Shown here in pieces: positions 38,657 through 47,715 of a stretch of 64,000 nt of DNA (the stretch's first letter is position 1; each line of letters begins with the position of its first letter). The notes below the pieces were generated by a model. The model saw only the letters and a list, made by a program, of their open reading frames with translations, was not told where the DNA came from and made no database searches. Position numbers and translations under genes: made by a program. Source of the DNA: JBCCQL01 sp039414355 (GTDB taxonomy: Bacteria > Planctomycetota > Planctomycetia > Pirellulales > Lacipirellulaceae); assembly GCA_039414355.1 (NCBI GenBank), contig JBCDJN010000001.1, positions 62,001 to 126,000 on the forward strand, read 5' to 3'.

Positions 38657-39238
38657 TTAGGAGACGCCGGCGAGCTGCGCGGGGACGTCGATGGCCTCCC
38701 AGCGGCCGCAGCCGTCGGCAGACTTCCACAGGTCGCCCAGAGCGTCTTGCCGCACCACGTGGCGGACTACGCTGGCCAGCGGCTCCGGCGCCACCAGAGC
38801 CACGGCGCCGTCGCCGGAGTGCTTGCGGAGCAGCTTCTTCAGCACGCCCGCCACCCGCTGCATGGCCGCCAGCACCGTCTCGCCCTCGGGCGGGCAGACG
38901 GTTTCCGGCTGCTCCTGCCACTGACGGTAAACCTTGGGCTGTTTGTCGCGGACATCCTCAACGAGCATCCCCTGCCATAGCCCGTGGTCGAGGTTGAAGA
39001 GCTTGTCCAGCTTCCGCGCCCGCAGGTCGAGCGCATCACCCAGCAGTTCGGCGGTTTCTGTCGCGCTCTGGCAAGGGCTGGTGTAGAGGGCGACGGGCGC
39101 CTCTTCGGCAAGGCTCTCGGCCGCCGCGCGCACTTGCTCCATGCCGTCTTGGCTCAGCGGCATGTCGATGGTGCCCAGGATGCGGCCCTGCCGATCGTAC
39201 TCGGTGGCGCCCGGGCGAATGAGTAGGAGTTTTCGCAT
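38657..39238 (-). CDS. Histidine-phosphatase-fold protein lacking the catalytic histidines
   Basis: A 193-residue protein of the phosphoglycerate mutase/histidine phosphatase fold. The usual RHG catalytic triplet near the N-terminus is R8-P9-G10 (LLLIRPGATEYDRQGRI), so the phospho-accepting His is Pro. The second His, normally in an SHGG-like motif near the C-terminal end, is also missing (VALVAPEPLASVV). The fold is otherwise intact (GTIDMPLSQDG, YTSPCQSATETAELL). It therefore cannot work by the normal mechanism and is probably a binding or regulatory protein. It lies between accD and rpe on the same strand. Confidence 0.85.
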   Translation of the reverse strand: MRKLLLIRPGATEYDRQGRILGTIDMPLSQDGMEQVRAAAESLAEEAPVALYTSPCQSATETAELLGDALDLRARKLDKLFNLDHGLWQGMLVEDVRDKQPKVYRQWQEQPETVCPPEGETVLAAMQRVAGVLKKLLRKHSGDGAVALVAPEPLASVVRHVVRQDALGDLWKSADGCGRWEAIDVPAQLAGVS

Positions 39239-39251
39239 GACTCTTCAGCGG

Positions 39252-39331
39252 GGAGCTTGGAGCGAGGAGCGGGGAGGCGGGAGCAGTCAACGCAAGCTGC
39301 TCCCAGCTCCCGACTACCCGCTCCCAGCTCC
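39252..39331. repeat. Imperfect 35-nt inverted repeat built from a GGGAGC-like word
   Basis: Left arm 39252-39286 and right arm 39297-39331 are near reverse complements (about 7 mismatches), separated by 10 nt. Each arm contains variants of GGAGC repeated several times. It sits in the gap between the phosphatase-fold gene and rpe. It could fold into a long RNA hairpin and is one of four such elements in the window. Confidence 0.8.
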
Positions 39332-40021
39332 AGCGCTCATCCTTTTGATTCGGTCTCGGTAAGTGGTGGGGTCGCCGCCGCCGAAGACGGCGGTTCCGGC
39401 CACCAGCAAGTCGGCGCCGGCCGCAATGCAGTCGGCTGCCGTGTCGTCGTTCACGCCGCCGTCAACTTCCAGCAGCGCGTCGCAGTTCGGGTGATCGCGT
39501 AGCCAACGGAGCTTATCCAGCGCCACGGGGTTGAACGCCTGACCGCCGAAGCCCGGCATGACGCTCATAACGAGGATCAGGTCGCAGTGGGGCAGGGCGG
39601 GCTCGATCTGCTCAATCGGCATCGGCGGGTTGAGCGAAAGCCCCGCCACGGCGCCCAACTCGCGGATGCGCTCCAGCAGCGCCGCCGGCTCGGGCACCAC
39701 TTCGGCGTGGAAGGTGATGGCGTCGGCGCCCGCCTCGCGGTAGCGGTCGGCGTAGTCGGCCGGGTTGTCGATCATCAGGTGCACGTCCAGCGGCAGCGGC
39801 GTGACCTTGCGGATCGCTTCGATCACCGGCAGACCGAACGAGAGGTTCGGGACGAAGTGCCCGTCCATCACGTCCAGGTGCAGGGCGTGGGCGCCCGCCT
39901 CTTCGGCGGCGTGAACCTCCCGCTCCAGGTTCGCAAAGTCGCACGCCAGCACACTCGGCAGCACGTGCGGCGCCGGTTCTCGGAGACGGGACAGTACGGA
40001 CTGACGATCAAGCGGCGGCAT
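39314..40021 (-). CDS. rpe: Ribulose-phosphate 3-epimerase
   Basis: Interconverts ribulose 5-phosphate and xylulose 5-phosphate in the pentose phosphate pathway; cytoplasmic TIM barrel. About 235 residues from the ATG at 40019-40021; the open frame further upstream looks non-coding. Key motifs are HVLPSVLACDFANLE, ALHLDVMDGHFVPN (metal-binding His and Asp), PLDVHLMIDNP, MSVMPGFGGQAF and the phosphate-binding LEVDGGVNDDTA. The last codons run into the right arm of the inverted repeat at 39252-39331. Confidence 0.96.
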   Translation of the reverse strand: MPPLDRQSVLSRLREPAPHVLPSVLACDFANLEREVHAAEEAGAHALHLDVMDGHFVPNLSFGLPVIEAIRKVTPLPLDVHLMIDNPADYADRYREAGADAITFHAEVVPEPAALLERIRELGAVAGLSLNPPMPIEQIEPALPHCDLILVMSVMPGFGGQAFNPVALDKLRWLRDHPNCDALLEVDGGVNDDTAADCIAAGADLLVAGTAVFGGGDPTTYRDRIKRMSAGAGSG

Positions 40022-40384
40022 CGGCTGCCTGCGGGGGTTTCGCCTGGGAAGAATGCGTCGCTGGCGAAGGCGTGTTGCTCGCTGTTGGGCGTGCGATGGC
40101 GTTTCGCTCGCCTCTGACGGTGCGGCCCGGTTTCGGGCTCGGTCTCTCGCGAATCGGCCGTGCTCACCCGCCAATCGTAACCGCCGGCGTCGAGCGTCGG
40201 CGCTGATTATCGGCGGCGTGGCCCCTCCCAGTGTTACCAGAACCCTCGCGTTTTGACGCCTTGGCGGCCGCTACGCAAGCGGTCGCGCCGACCCGGCCGC
40301 GGCGCCCGAAGCCACAGCGATTGACACCGCCGGCCACAAGTGCAATCGACAAAAGCACTTGGAGCGGATCCGCCGCCGAGACGC

Positions 40385-41119
40385 TCAATCGTCGATCTCG
40401 GCTACCCGCGGCAGTTGTTTTGGGTCCGCGATGCGGAAAACCCTCAGAAAACGGTCGGTCGTGCGGTAGTGCGGCTCGTGGTGCGTGCCGCCGTCTTCCT
40501 CGCCCCGATCCAGGCGAACCAGCCCCCGCCGCACCAACGCCGCCAGCAGCGAGCCGCTCGGCGTGCCCCGCATCTGGTCGATGCTCGCCTGCGTTAGTGG
40601 TTGCTTGTAGGCGACCAGGGCGAGCACCTCCATCGCGGCGCCGGTGAGCTGGAACTCCTTGAGACGGCCGTGGAACTTGTCGCGCATGCGGTGCAGCTCG
40701 GGCAGCAACGCCAGCTGGTAACCGTCGGGCGTCGCCTCGATCCGGTAGGCGGCGCCGTCGCGCTCGTAGCCGGCGTTCAGCTCGGCGATCGCTTCCCGCA
40801 CTTCGTCCGGCGTGACGTCGCGCATGCGCGACGCGAGTTGCTCGGCCGTGCCGCCGCCCTGCTCGGCGCCGACGAACAAGATCGCCTCGACGATGCTCGC
40901 CGGGCTGACCTCGCATGGGTCGCGCTCGGGCGCCGACGTACTTGGTTCGTCCGACGCGGTCGCTTCGCCTTCGCCCGGCGCGCCACCGGACGAAGTTCCC
41001 TCCGCAGGAGTGCTGAGCATCTGCGCGAAGGCGGCGTTGAGTCGCTCGATCGAGAGCGGCGCCGCATCGGACGCGTCCGATGATGGGTCGTTGTCGTCGT
41101 TAGGCTCTTCGGGCGTCAC
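40385..41119 (-). CDS. scpB: Segregation and condensation protein B
   Basis: Accessory subunit of the SMC-ScpA complex that compacts and segregates the chromosome. About 244 residues from the GTG at 41117-41119, 11 nt after the stop of the upstream gene. The N-terminal 75 residues are acidic and disordered; then SPASIVEAILFVGAEQGGGT opens the first winged helix and LTGAAMEVLALVAYKQPLTQ with RGTPSGSLLAALVRRGLV the second, which is the ScpB signature. scpA is not next to it in this window. Confidence 0.92.
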   Translation of the reverse strand: MTPEEPNDDNDPSSDASDAAPLSIERLNAAFAQMLSTPAEGTSSGGAPGEGEATASDEPSTSAPERDPCEVSPASIVEAILFVGAEQGGGTAEQLASRMRDVTPDEVREAIAELNAGYERDGAAYRIEATPDGYQLALLPELHRMRDKFHGRLKEFQLTGAAMEVLALVAYKQPLTQASIDQMRGTPSGSLLAALVRRGLVRLDRGEEDGGTHHEPHYRTTDRFLRVFRIADPKQLPRVAEIDD

Positions 41120-41129
41120 GCCGCGAAGC

Positions 41130-43040
41130 CTACTTGCCCGCGGGCGACGCGGGCAAGGCGGACGTGCGTGGCGCTGCGCCGAAACCGTCGAGGCTGATGG
41201 CATGGCCGAGCCAGATCGCCTCGTTGGCGAGCCCCGTGTAGCCCTCGACCTGTTCGGCCGGCGAATCAACCACGGAGCCAATCACCGCCATCTCGGCGCC
41301 GAGCCCGTTGGGCAACGCCTCGGGCGTCAGCACCACCACCTCCGTGCCGTCGGCGATCTGGAACCGGTACTCGGTTACGGACCCCGCGGGCGTGCCCGCG
41401 TTGGGAGCGGCGGCAAAGAACACCCCGCCGTGCGGCCGGTCGCCCCACGCCAGCCAACGCTGCGAGACTTGCCGCGTGTCCGCGGCGACGTGGGCATGGT
41501 CGAACAACTGGGCGAACAGATCGATCGCCTGAGTCCGCTCCACCGCGTCGGCGGTTTCGAGCCGCGTCATCCGCTCCGCGACTTCGCACAGCTTGGCGTA
41601 GGAGCGTCCGATGGCGAGCGCGCCGCCGTCGGCCAGGCGATTCGACGCCACCGTGGCAGCCGCCTCCGGGGCGCCGACCAGGGCTTGGGCAAGTTCCGCC
41701 GGCACGTAGGTCGGCCCGGCTGGGAGCACCCGCGGCGGGGCAATCGGCGCCTGCGGCTGCGGTTGCTCGGTCATCTCCGGAGGCTCGGCCCCAAACGGCG
41801 CCGACATTGCGGCCACCAGATCGCCAGGGATTTCTTGCGAGTTGGCAGGGGGCGGAAAGCCCGTCGGGGCATCGGTTGTTGCCGTGTCCGAAGGCGCCGG
41901 CGCCAACGGCTCGGAGGACTCAAACGTGGCTTGCTCCACCGGCGAGGGCGCCGCCTCGCCCTCCGGCGTCGCCGCCGGCAGGGTTTCGATCGGCAAGTCG
42001 GCGAGCAACTCGGGCGCGGGCTCAATCGCTTCCGCCTGCGCTGCAGAGTCTTCGGCCGGGGCGAAGGGCGGGGGAGGCGTAAGTTCATCGCTGGGAGAAT
42101 CGGGCAGCCTGTCGTCATCCGCCGTTGCACCGGCTTCGGCTTCGGCGTTGAGCAGCGCTAGCACGCCCAGCGTGTCGTAGCCCGGCCCGCCGAGGGTGAC
42201 CAAGCCGGCGTATCCGCCCGCCAGTCCAATCACCGTGCCAACGCCAACCGCCGCTACGGTGCGAAGGCGTGACCATCCGCTGCGGGCCGAACCAGCCGGC
42301 GTGCGGCGGACGCTCGCCACCAGCTCGTCGGCGGCGAGGTCGGCCGGCGGAGAAAGGCCAAGGCTTGAAGCCGCTGCGGCGGCTGGGTCTTCGAGCGGGA
42401 TGTCGAAGTCCTCTTCGAGCGCCGACGGCGTCGAGGCAGCGGCGATTTCCTCTTCGTCCAGCCGGTGGCCGCCGGGCATGAGGGTCCCCATCGCGCTCGA
42501 CGGCGTCGGCGTCGCGATGGGTCCATCGACGACCGAATCGTGATCGCTGTCGACCGACGGCGCCGCGCTCGCTTGGGCTTCGGGCGCCTCGGCCGCGTCG
42601 GGAGTGAGGCTCCGCAGCTTGTCGAACAGCGCGCCGATCTCCGCGGGCGGGGCGTCCTCGGCGGCGGGCTCGCGACTGGGCGGCGCGGGCGCCGGTGCGC
42701 CACCGAATCCGGGGATGGTGTCGTCGGCCGACTTAGCAGCCGCACCGGTGGGTGTTTCGATTTCGGCCGGCGTCGTTTCCGCCGGCGAGGCGATGTTGGC
42801 CGCTTCTTCAAGCCGCCGGCGAAGCTCCGCCAACGGATCGGCGCCCGCCGACGCGAGGCCGATGCCCGAGACCGCGGGGTCTGCCGAGTCGACGCTTGGC
42901 GGGTCGATCGCCGGCGTCGCTCGCAACTGCCGGGGCAACTCTTTGCCGCACTCGGGGCAGCAGCCCGGCGTGTCCGTGGCGTTCACAGACTCCAGGGGCA
43001 GCACCGCATTGCAGTAAGGGCAAACAGCCTGTCGATCCAT
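41130..43040 (-). CDS. Large zinc-ribbon membrane protein, planctomycete-type, function unknown
   Basis: A 636-residue protein. The N-terminus is a zinc ribbon (CPYCNAVLPLES, then GCCPECGKEL), followed by a long low-complexity Ala/Pro/Asp/Glu-rich region, one transmembrane helix (about 255-285, RTVAAVGVGTVIGLAGGYAG), another disordered stretch, and a compact C-terminal domain from about 470 (DRPHGGVFFAAAPNAGTPAG, EVVVLTPEALPNGLGAEMAV). The architecture suggests a cytoplasmic zinc ribbon linked across the membrane to an extracytoplasmic domain. It is directly upstream of scpB, probably in one transcript. I do not recognise the C-terminal domain. Confidence 0.75.
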   Translation of the reverse strand: MDRQAVCPYCNAVLPLESVNATDTPGCCPECGKELPRQLRATPAIDPPSVDSADPAVSGIGLASAGADPLAELRRRLEEAANIASPAETTPAEIETPTGAAAKSADDTIPGFGGAPAPAPPSREPAAEDAPPAEIGALFDKLRSLTPDAAEAPEAQASAAPSVDSDHDSVVDGPIATPTPSSAMGTLMPGGHRLDEEEIAAASTPSALEEDFDIPLEDPAAAAASSLGLSPPADLAADELVASVRRTPAGSARSGWSRLRTVAAVGVGTVIGLAGGYAGLVTLGGPGYDTLGVLALLNAEAEAGATADDDRLPDSPSDELTPPPPFAPAEDSAAQAEAIEPAPELLADLPIETLPAATPEGEAAPSPVEQATFESSEPLAPAPSDTATTDAPTGFPPPANSQEIPGDLVAAMSAPFGAEPPEMTEQPQPQAPIAPPRVLPAGPTYVPAELAQALVGAPEAAATVASNRLADGGALAIGRSYAKLCEVAERMTRLETADAVERTQAIDLFAQLFDHAHVAADTRQVSQRWLAWGDRPHGGVFFAAAPNAGTPAGSVTEYRFQIADGTEVVVLTPEALPNGLGAEMAVIGSVVDSPAEQVEGYTGLANEAIWLGHAISLDGFGAAPRTSALPASPAGK

Positions 43041-43328
43041 CGCGGTGGTCTCCGTTGCGAAGGCGGCGGCGGCCGGAGCCGCTCGGGCTATCGATTGGGT
43101 CGCCCCACGCGGGGCGGGCAGGGTGAGTTCGTCCCAACTTGGATTTGGGCGTCAAACTCTACGACACGGCAACTGGCCTTTAAGCTTCGCCAGCACGCCG
43201 TCGGTATTCTGCCGTTTTCGCCACGCCGGCAACATCCCGAAAGGCGTGGCGACCGGCGGAATCCGACCGCTCCACGCGACCGCCCCGGCAGACTCTCCTC
43301 ATCAGCGAAGGGTTGCGGCCGCCGGGCG

Positions 43329-44837
43329 TCACGCAGCGCCGTACAGGGAACCGTACTTGGCCCTCAGATGAGCCATCAGCGGCTCGTGGCTCAGCGGTTT
43401 GCCGGTCACGCGCTCTGCTAGCTGCGGAGCGCCGTACCGGCGGCCGTGTTGATGGACATGGGTACGCAGCCAATCGCGTAAGGGTTGGAATTCCCCCTGG
43501 GCGAACTGCTCGTCCAGGTCGCCCAAGGCGTCGTGGGCGGCGTCGAACATCTGCGACGCGTAGAGGTTGCCCAGCGTGTAGGTGGGGAAGTAGCCGATCA
43601 GCCCGCAGCTCCAGTGCACGTCTTGCAGCACGCCGTCGGCGTCGTTGGGCGGGGTGATGCCGAGGTACTGCTGGTACTTCTCGTTCCACGCTGCTGGCAG
43701 GTCGGCGACCGGCAGGTCGCCGGCTAGGAGGGCTTGCTCGAGTTCAAACCGCACGATGATGTGCAGGTTGTAGGTGGCTTCATCAGCCTCGACGCGGATG
43801 AGCGAGGGGCGGGCCTCGTTGATGGCAAAGTAGAAGTCGTCCAGCTCCACGCCCTTAATCGCGGCGGGGAACTGTTCGCCGAGCGGGCCGAACCAGTGTT
43901 TCCAGAACGCGTGGCTGCGGCCGACCAGGTTTTCCCACATCCGCGACTGCGACTCGTGGATGCCCAGCGACACCGCCTCGCCGGTGGGCAGCCCGTAGCG
44001 GTCGGCGGGCAGGCCCTGCTCGTAGAGGCCGTGGCCCGCTTCGTGGAGGATGCTGTAGAAGGCGCTCGAAAACTCCTGCGCGTCGTACCGTGTGGTGAGC
44101 CGAACGTCCTGCGGACCGGCGCCGCCACAGAACGGGTGAGCCGTGACGTCCAGCCGGCCGGAGTTGAAATCAAAGCCAATCGCCTCGGCGACGCGTTTGC
44201 CGAAGGTGCGTTGCGCGGCGATCTTGTAGTCACGCTCCAGCACGCGCACCGGCGGCTGCTTGCCGCTGGCGACGATCGCTTCGACCAGCGGCGCCAGCTC
44301 CGCGCGCAGGGCACCCAGCACCTTGGTGAGATTGGCGACCGTCTCACCCGGCTCGTAGTCGTTGAGCAGCGCGTCGTAGGGCGACTCGTCGTAGCCCAGC
44401 GCCTCCGCCTCCTGCCGCTTCAGGCCGATCATCTTCTCCAGGTGCGGCTGAAAGCTGGCGAAGTCGTCCGCCTGCCGCGCATCACGCCACGCCTTCTGGG
44501 CGAGGCTCGCCGTGCGGCTCAGTTCTTCGACGAGCTTGGGCGGCAGCTTGGTCCGCTTGTTGAAGTCGCGGCGCATCTCGCGCACGTCGGCGGCTTCAAC
44601 CGAATCGGCTTTGTCCAGCCCGTCCGCTTCGCACTCGCCGAGCCACTCACCCACCTGCGGGTCGGTCCGCCGCGCGTGCACCAGCTTCGCTAGATACGCC
44701 ACCTGCTCCGCCCGATAATCACCGGCCGCCGGCGGGAGGTAGGTCTCCTCGTCCCAGAACAGCAGGTCCTGCGTCGAGGTGAGCAGAGCCGTCTCGCGGG
44801 CGTGGGCGACGAGCTTATCGTAGGCGGATTCAGACAC
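43329..44837 (-). CDS. M32-family (Taq-type) metallocarboxypeptidase
   Basis: Removes amino acids from peptide C-termini; cytoplasmic zinc enzyme. The 502-residue length is usual for M32. The zinc motif HEAGH lies in FYSILHEAGHGLYEQG around residue 265, with DVRLTTRYDAQEF just upstream and GIHESQSRMWENLVGRSHAF downstream supplying the third ligand. The terminal EPLMAHLRAKYG and IGYFPTYTLGNLYASQMF are typical. It is encoded alone, divergent from the deacetylase gene at 44936. Confidence 0.95.
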   Translation of the reverse strand: MSESAYDKLVAHARETALLTSTQDLLFWDEETYLPPAAGDYRAEQVAYLAKLVHARRTDPQVGEWLGECEADGLDKADSVEAADVREMRRDFNKRTKLPPKLVEELSRTASLAQKAWRDARQADDFASFQPHLEKMIGLKRQEAEALGYDESPYDALLNDYEPGETVANLTKVLGALRAELAPLVEAIVASGKQPPVRVLERDYKIAAQRTFGKRVAEAIGFDFNSGRLDVTAHPFCGGAGPQDVRLTTRYDAQEFSSAFYSILHEAGHGLYEQGLPADRYGLPTGEAVSLGIHESQSRMWENLVGRSHAFWKHWFGPLGEQFPAAIKGVELDDFYFAINEARPSLIRVEADEATYNLHIIVRFELEQALLAGDLPVADLPAAWNEKYQQYLGITPPNDADGVLQDVHWSCGLIGYFPTYTLGNLYASQMFDAAHDALGDLDEQFAQGEFQPLRDWLRTHVHQHGRRYGAPQLAERVTGKPLSHEPLMAHLRAKYGSLYGAA

Positions 44838-44935
44838 GGAACGACCTTTCTAGGGACCGCAACAGAGAGCGACTCGCCGGCTATGATGAGGCTGACACGA
44901 CGCTAGCTTTTTGGATCTTCAAGCCGAGTTCTACC

Positions 44936-45640
44936 TTGTTGGACGCTCTGGTCGTAGCTCCCCACCCCGACGACGCCGAGCTGGGCATGGCCGGCGGCAT
45001 CCTCCGCATGCAGGCCGAGGGGCTGCGGGTGGGCGTGCTGGACCTGACAAGTGGGGAGCCAACACCGCACGGTTCGCTGGAAACGCGGGCCGCCGAGACG
45101 GCCGCCGCTACGGAGATCCTGGGCTTGGCGTGGCGGGAGAACCTGGGCCTGCCCAACCGCAGCCTGGAGCCAACGCTCGCCGCCCGGGCGGCCCTAGCAG
45201 GCGTGATCCGCCGGACGCGGCCGCGGTGGCTCTTCGCCCCGTACTGGGAAGACGCCCACCCGGACCACACCGCCGCCACGAAGCTGGTGGACGACGCCCG
45301 CTTCTGGGCCAAGCTCACCAAGACCGACCGCACGCCGCACCCGCTGCCCGGCGAGCCGCACCACCCGGAGCGGATCTACAACTACTACTGCGTGCACCTG
45401 AGGCTGGCGCCGCAGCCGGCGTTTGTGCTGGACATCAGCGAGCACTGGGAGCAGAAGCTCGCCAGCATCCAGGCGTACCAGAGCCAGTTCATCACCGGCC
45501 GGCCAACAACGCCGCCGACGTTCGTCGACAAACTCACCGCCGAAGCCGCCTACTGGGGCAAGACCATCGGCGCCGCTTACGGCGAGCCCTACACCTGCCG
45601 GGAGCCGCTAGGTCTGAGCGGGTTTGGGGGGCTGGTGTAA
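44936..45640 (+). CDS. PIG-L/BshB-like N-acetyl sugar deacetylase
   Basis: A 234-residue zinc-dependent deacetylase. The N-terminal motif LVVAPHPDDAELGMAGGIL supplies the zinc-binding His and two Asp, and HPDHTAATKLVDDARFW the further His. This is most like BshB1, which removes acetyl from GlcNAc-malate in bacillithiol synthesis; planctomycetes carry such genes, but other PIG-L deacetylases fit too. The start is the TTG at 44936, followed by a second TTG. No bshA or bshC is next to it. Confidence 0.9.
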   Translation: MLDALVVAPHPDDAELGMAGGILRMQAEGLRVGVLDLTSGEPTPHGSLETRAAETAAATEILGLAWRENLGLPNRSLEPTLAARAALAGVIRRTRPRWLFAPYWEDAHPDHTAATKLVDDARFWAKLTKTDRTPHPLPGEPHHPERIYNYYCVHLRLAPQPAFVLDISEHWEQKLASIQAYQSQFITGRPTTPPTFVDKLTAEAAYWGKTIGAAYGEPYTCREPLGLSGFGGLV

Positions 45641-45649
45641 AGCTGGCCT

Positions 45650-45737
45650 CTGCGTCTCTGCGTCTCTGCGTCTCTGCGTCTCTGCGTCTCTGCGTCTCTG
45701 CGAGAAACCGTTCGGCGAGACTCTCGCGGAGACGCAG
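45650..45737. repeat. Tandem CTGCGTCT repeat (6 copies) with complementary arm
   Basis: Six full copies of an 8-nt unit at 45650-45697 plus a partial copy, then a 15-nt arm (45690-45704) that pairs with 45723-45737 (one mismatch). It lies in the 141-nt gap between the deacetylase gene and a small membrane protein gene. Copy number may vary between strains. Confidence 0.8.
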
Positions 45738-45781
45738 AAGGTTCATGACTTCGTCATCATTCGAGCTTCGGGGCCTCTGAG

Positions 45782-46069
45782 ATGAGTGAAGCGGAAACCC
45801 CCGACGACCAACGCATCACGCTGAGTCTGATCTTCAGTCGGCTCACGATTGCTTGCGTTGGGCTCGGCGTGGTGATCTTGCTGCTGGGCCGCGATAGCAC
45901 CGTGAGGCTTGGCTTCATGATTGGCGGCGTCTTCTTCGTGGGCTGCCTGTGGGTGTGCTTTTCACTGTGCGGCAACGAGGTGGTGAAGCGGCTCCACCTG
46001 GCCAGCCAGCGTCGGCGAAGTGCTTCCGAGGATTCGTCCTCAAGCCCGGGCGCCGGTTCTGACGATTGA
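45782..46069 (+). CDS. Small membrane protein, two predicted transmembrane helices
   Basis: A 95-residue protein. LTIACVGLGVVILLLG and MIGGVFFVGCLWVCFSLCG are two hydrophobic segments, between short polar N- and C-terminal regions. The ATG at 45782 directly follows a short gap after the word repeat. I do not recognise the family; it may be co-expressed with the following lipoprotein gene. Confidence 0.55.
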   Translation: MSEAETPDDQRITLSLIFSRLTIACVGLGVVILLLGRDSTVRLGFMIGGVFFVGCLWVCFSLCGNEVVKRLHLASQRRRSASEDSSSSPGAGSDD

Positions 46070-46141
46070 GACGATGATGCGGCCGTGCTCTGCGCGGGCC
46101 GTTTGCTAGCAGGGGGGCCTGCCGGCGCCGATTTCCGCCTG

Positions 46142-47518
46142 ATGGTTCTTCGCCCCCCACGTCTGCTATCGCTGCTGCTTGCCGGCTGCCTGCTCGCCGG
46201 CTCGGGGTGCACGCTCATCCTGCCGGAAGTCTCGCAGCAGCCGGTGCTGCACAACCCCTTCCCGCAGCTCAGCCGCGTGGCGGTGGCGCCGTTCTTCAAC
46301 CAGAGCGATGAGAAGACCGTCGACGGCCGCGAGTTCGCCATGGCCTACTACGGCGAGCTGCAGGCGGTCCGCGGCTACGAGGTGGTGCCCGTGGGCGTGG
46401 TGGAAGAAGCCATCATCCGCCACGCGGTTGACCTCTCCAGCCCCGGCGAAGCGAGGCGGCTGGCCAACATCCTCGGCGTTGACGCCGTGGTGGTGGGCTC
46501 CGTGACGGACTACTCCATCTACTACCCGCCGCGCTGCGGGATGCGGGTGGAGTGGTACGCGGCGAACCCCGGCTTCCACCCCATCCCCGCCGGCTACGGC
46601 CTGCCTTGGGGGACCCCGGACGAAGAGTACATTCCAGACGACTTGGTTTACGCCGCGGAGATGGAGCTGGCGCGTGAGCAGATGGAGACGCAAGCGCCCG
46701 AGTGCTACGCCGGCTGCGACTCTCTGCCGGCGCCGCCAGCCTTCGCGCCGCCCAACACGGCAAGTCCGATCCCAACGATGATGGCGCCGCCAATGCGTCG
46801 TTCGCCAGCCGCGCCGCCGAACGACTTCGATCAGCTGCCCTCGGTGGAGTCGCTCCCCGAGCCACCGCCATCTGGTCCGTCAGGTGGAAGCGGCGGAGGC
46901 GTGAGTGGCGACGGCTGGAACGCGCCGGGTGGCCAGTTCGACGAGGATGACGAAGAGGACTTCGACTCGGCAGATTCTCAACCGGCCGCTGGCGGTGGCG
47001 GCGGTGGTGGCAACAGCGGCGGCCGCGACGATGACGGCGCCGGCGGCTCACAGGATCGTTCGGCAAACAACCCTTCGCGCGAAGTGACCCAAACGAGCCA
47101 CACCACTGCCAGCGCAAGCAACGCCGGCGGCATGCCAAACGCGATGAGCGACACAACCGAAGCGTTCGGCGCGAGTGATTCAATCGACGCCACCCCGCCG
47201 CTGCCGGTCGATTGGCCCGACGCACGGGGTTTTACGCCGCCCGGCCCGTCGCCCATTCGCCCGCCCTGCATGCCGAGCAGCAAGCCGGTTATGACGCATA
47301 CACGGGTGTTCCGGGGCTCGGACCCCGACTTCACGGCGGCGCTTGCCAGTTATGTCAGTTTTCGGGACGACGCGCGGTTCGGGGGCTGGCAGTCTTATCT
47401 TGAACGGCGGGACGACTTCATCCGCTTCTGCGCGCACCTGCACCTGGCGGAGATGCTGACCGCGCGCGGCGGCGGCGGAGAAACGCGTGTGGTGCGGCGT
47501 TGGTCTGAGAGCCGATAG
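46142..47518 (+). CDS. Lipoprotein with CsgG/GNA1162-like N-terminal domain and disordered insert
   Basis: About 458 residues from the ATG at 46142. The lipobox is LLAGSGC. The first domain (HNPFPQLSRVAVAPFFNQS, MAYYGELQAVRGYEVVPVGV, RRLANILGVDAVVVGSVTDY) resembles the TolB/CsgG/GNA1162 fold of outer-membrane-associated lipoproteins. Then comes a long Gly/Ser/Asp/Pro-rich low-complexity region (about 195-375), and a short conserved C-terminal part (SYVSFRDDARFGGWQSYLER). It probably helps assemble a secretion or envelope structure. The assignment to that fold is moderate. Confidence 0.6.
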   Translation: MVLRPPRLLSLLLAGCLLAGSGCTLILPEVSQQPVLHNPFPQLSRVAVAPFFNQSDEKTVDGREFAMAYYGELQAVRGYEVVPVGVVEEAIIRHAVDLSSPGEARRLANILGVDAVVVGSVTDYSIYYPPRCGMRVEWYAANPGFHPIPAGYGLPWGTPDEEYIPDDLVYAAEMELAREQMETQAPECYAGCDSLPAPPAFAPPNTASPIPTMMAPPMRRSPAAPPNDFDQLPSVESLPEPPPSGPSGGSGGGVSGDGWNAPGGQFDEDDEEDFDSADSQPAAGGGGGGGNSGGRDDDGAGGSQDRSANNPSREVTQTSHTTASASNAGGMPNAMSDTTEAFGASDSIDATPPLPVDWPDARGFTPPGPSPIRPPCMPSSKPVMTHTRVFRGSDPDFTAALASYVSFRDDARFGGWQSYLERRDDFIRFCAHLHLAEMLTARGGGGETRVVRRWSESR

Positions 47519-47715
47519 GAACACGCGGAAGGCGCCCGCCCCGCTTGTTGCTAACGGACTGTGCGACGGGCCCGGCCCCCCGCCCGCGGCGCCTTCTTCC
47601 CCCGCACCCGCACCCCGCTAGGCGAACGCCCGGCGGCCCGCTCGGCCCGGCAAACCCAACGCCCGGCCCCGCGCGGCGCCCCGCCGACCGCCGCCGACCC
47701 GCACGGAGGCCCCGC

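Noticed and set aside
40164..40916. A 250-codon minus-strand frame overlapping scpB and the gap upstream of rpe
   Set aside because: The sequence is Arg/Ala-rich without any domain; the scpB frame in the same place has clear winged-helix motifs.
45650..45704. CRISPR array
   Set aside because: The 8-nt units are directly adjacent without spacers and no cas genes are near.
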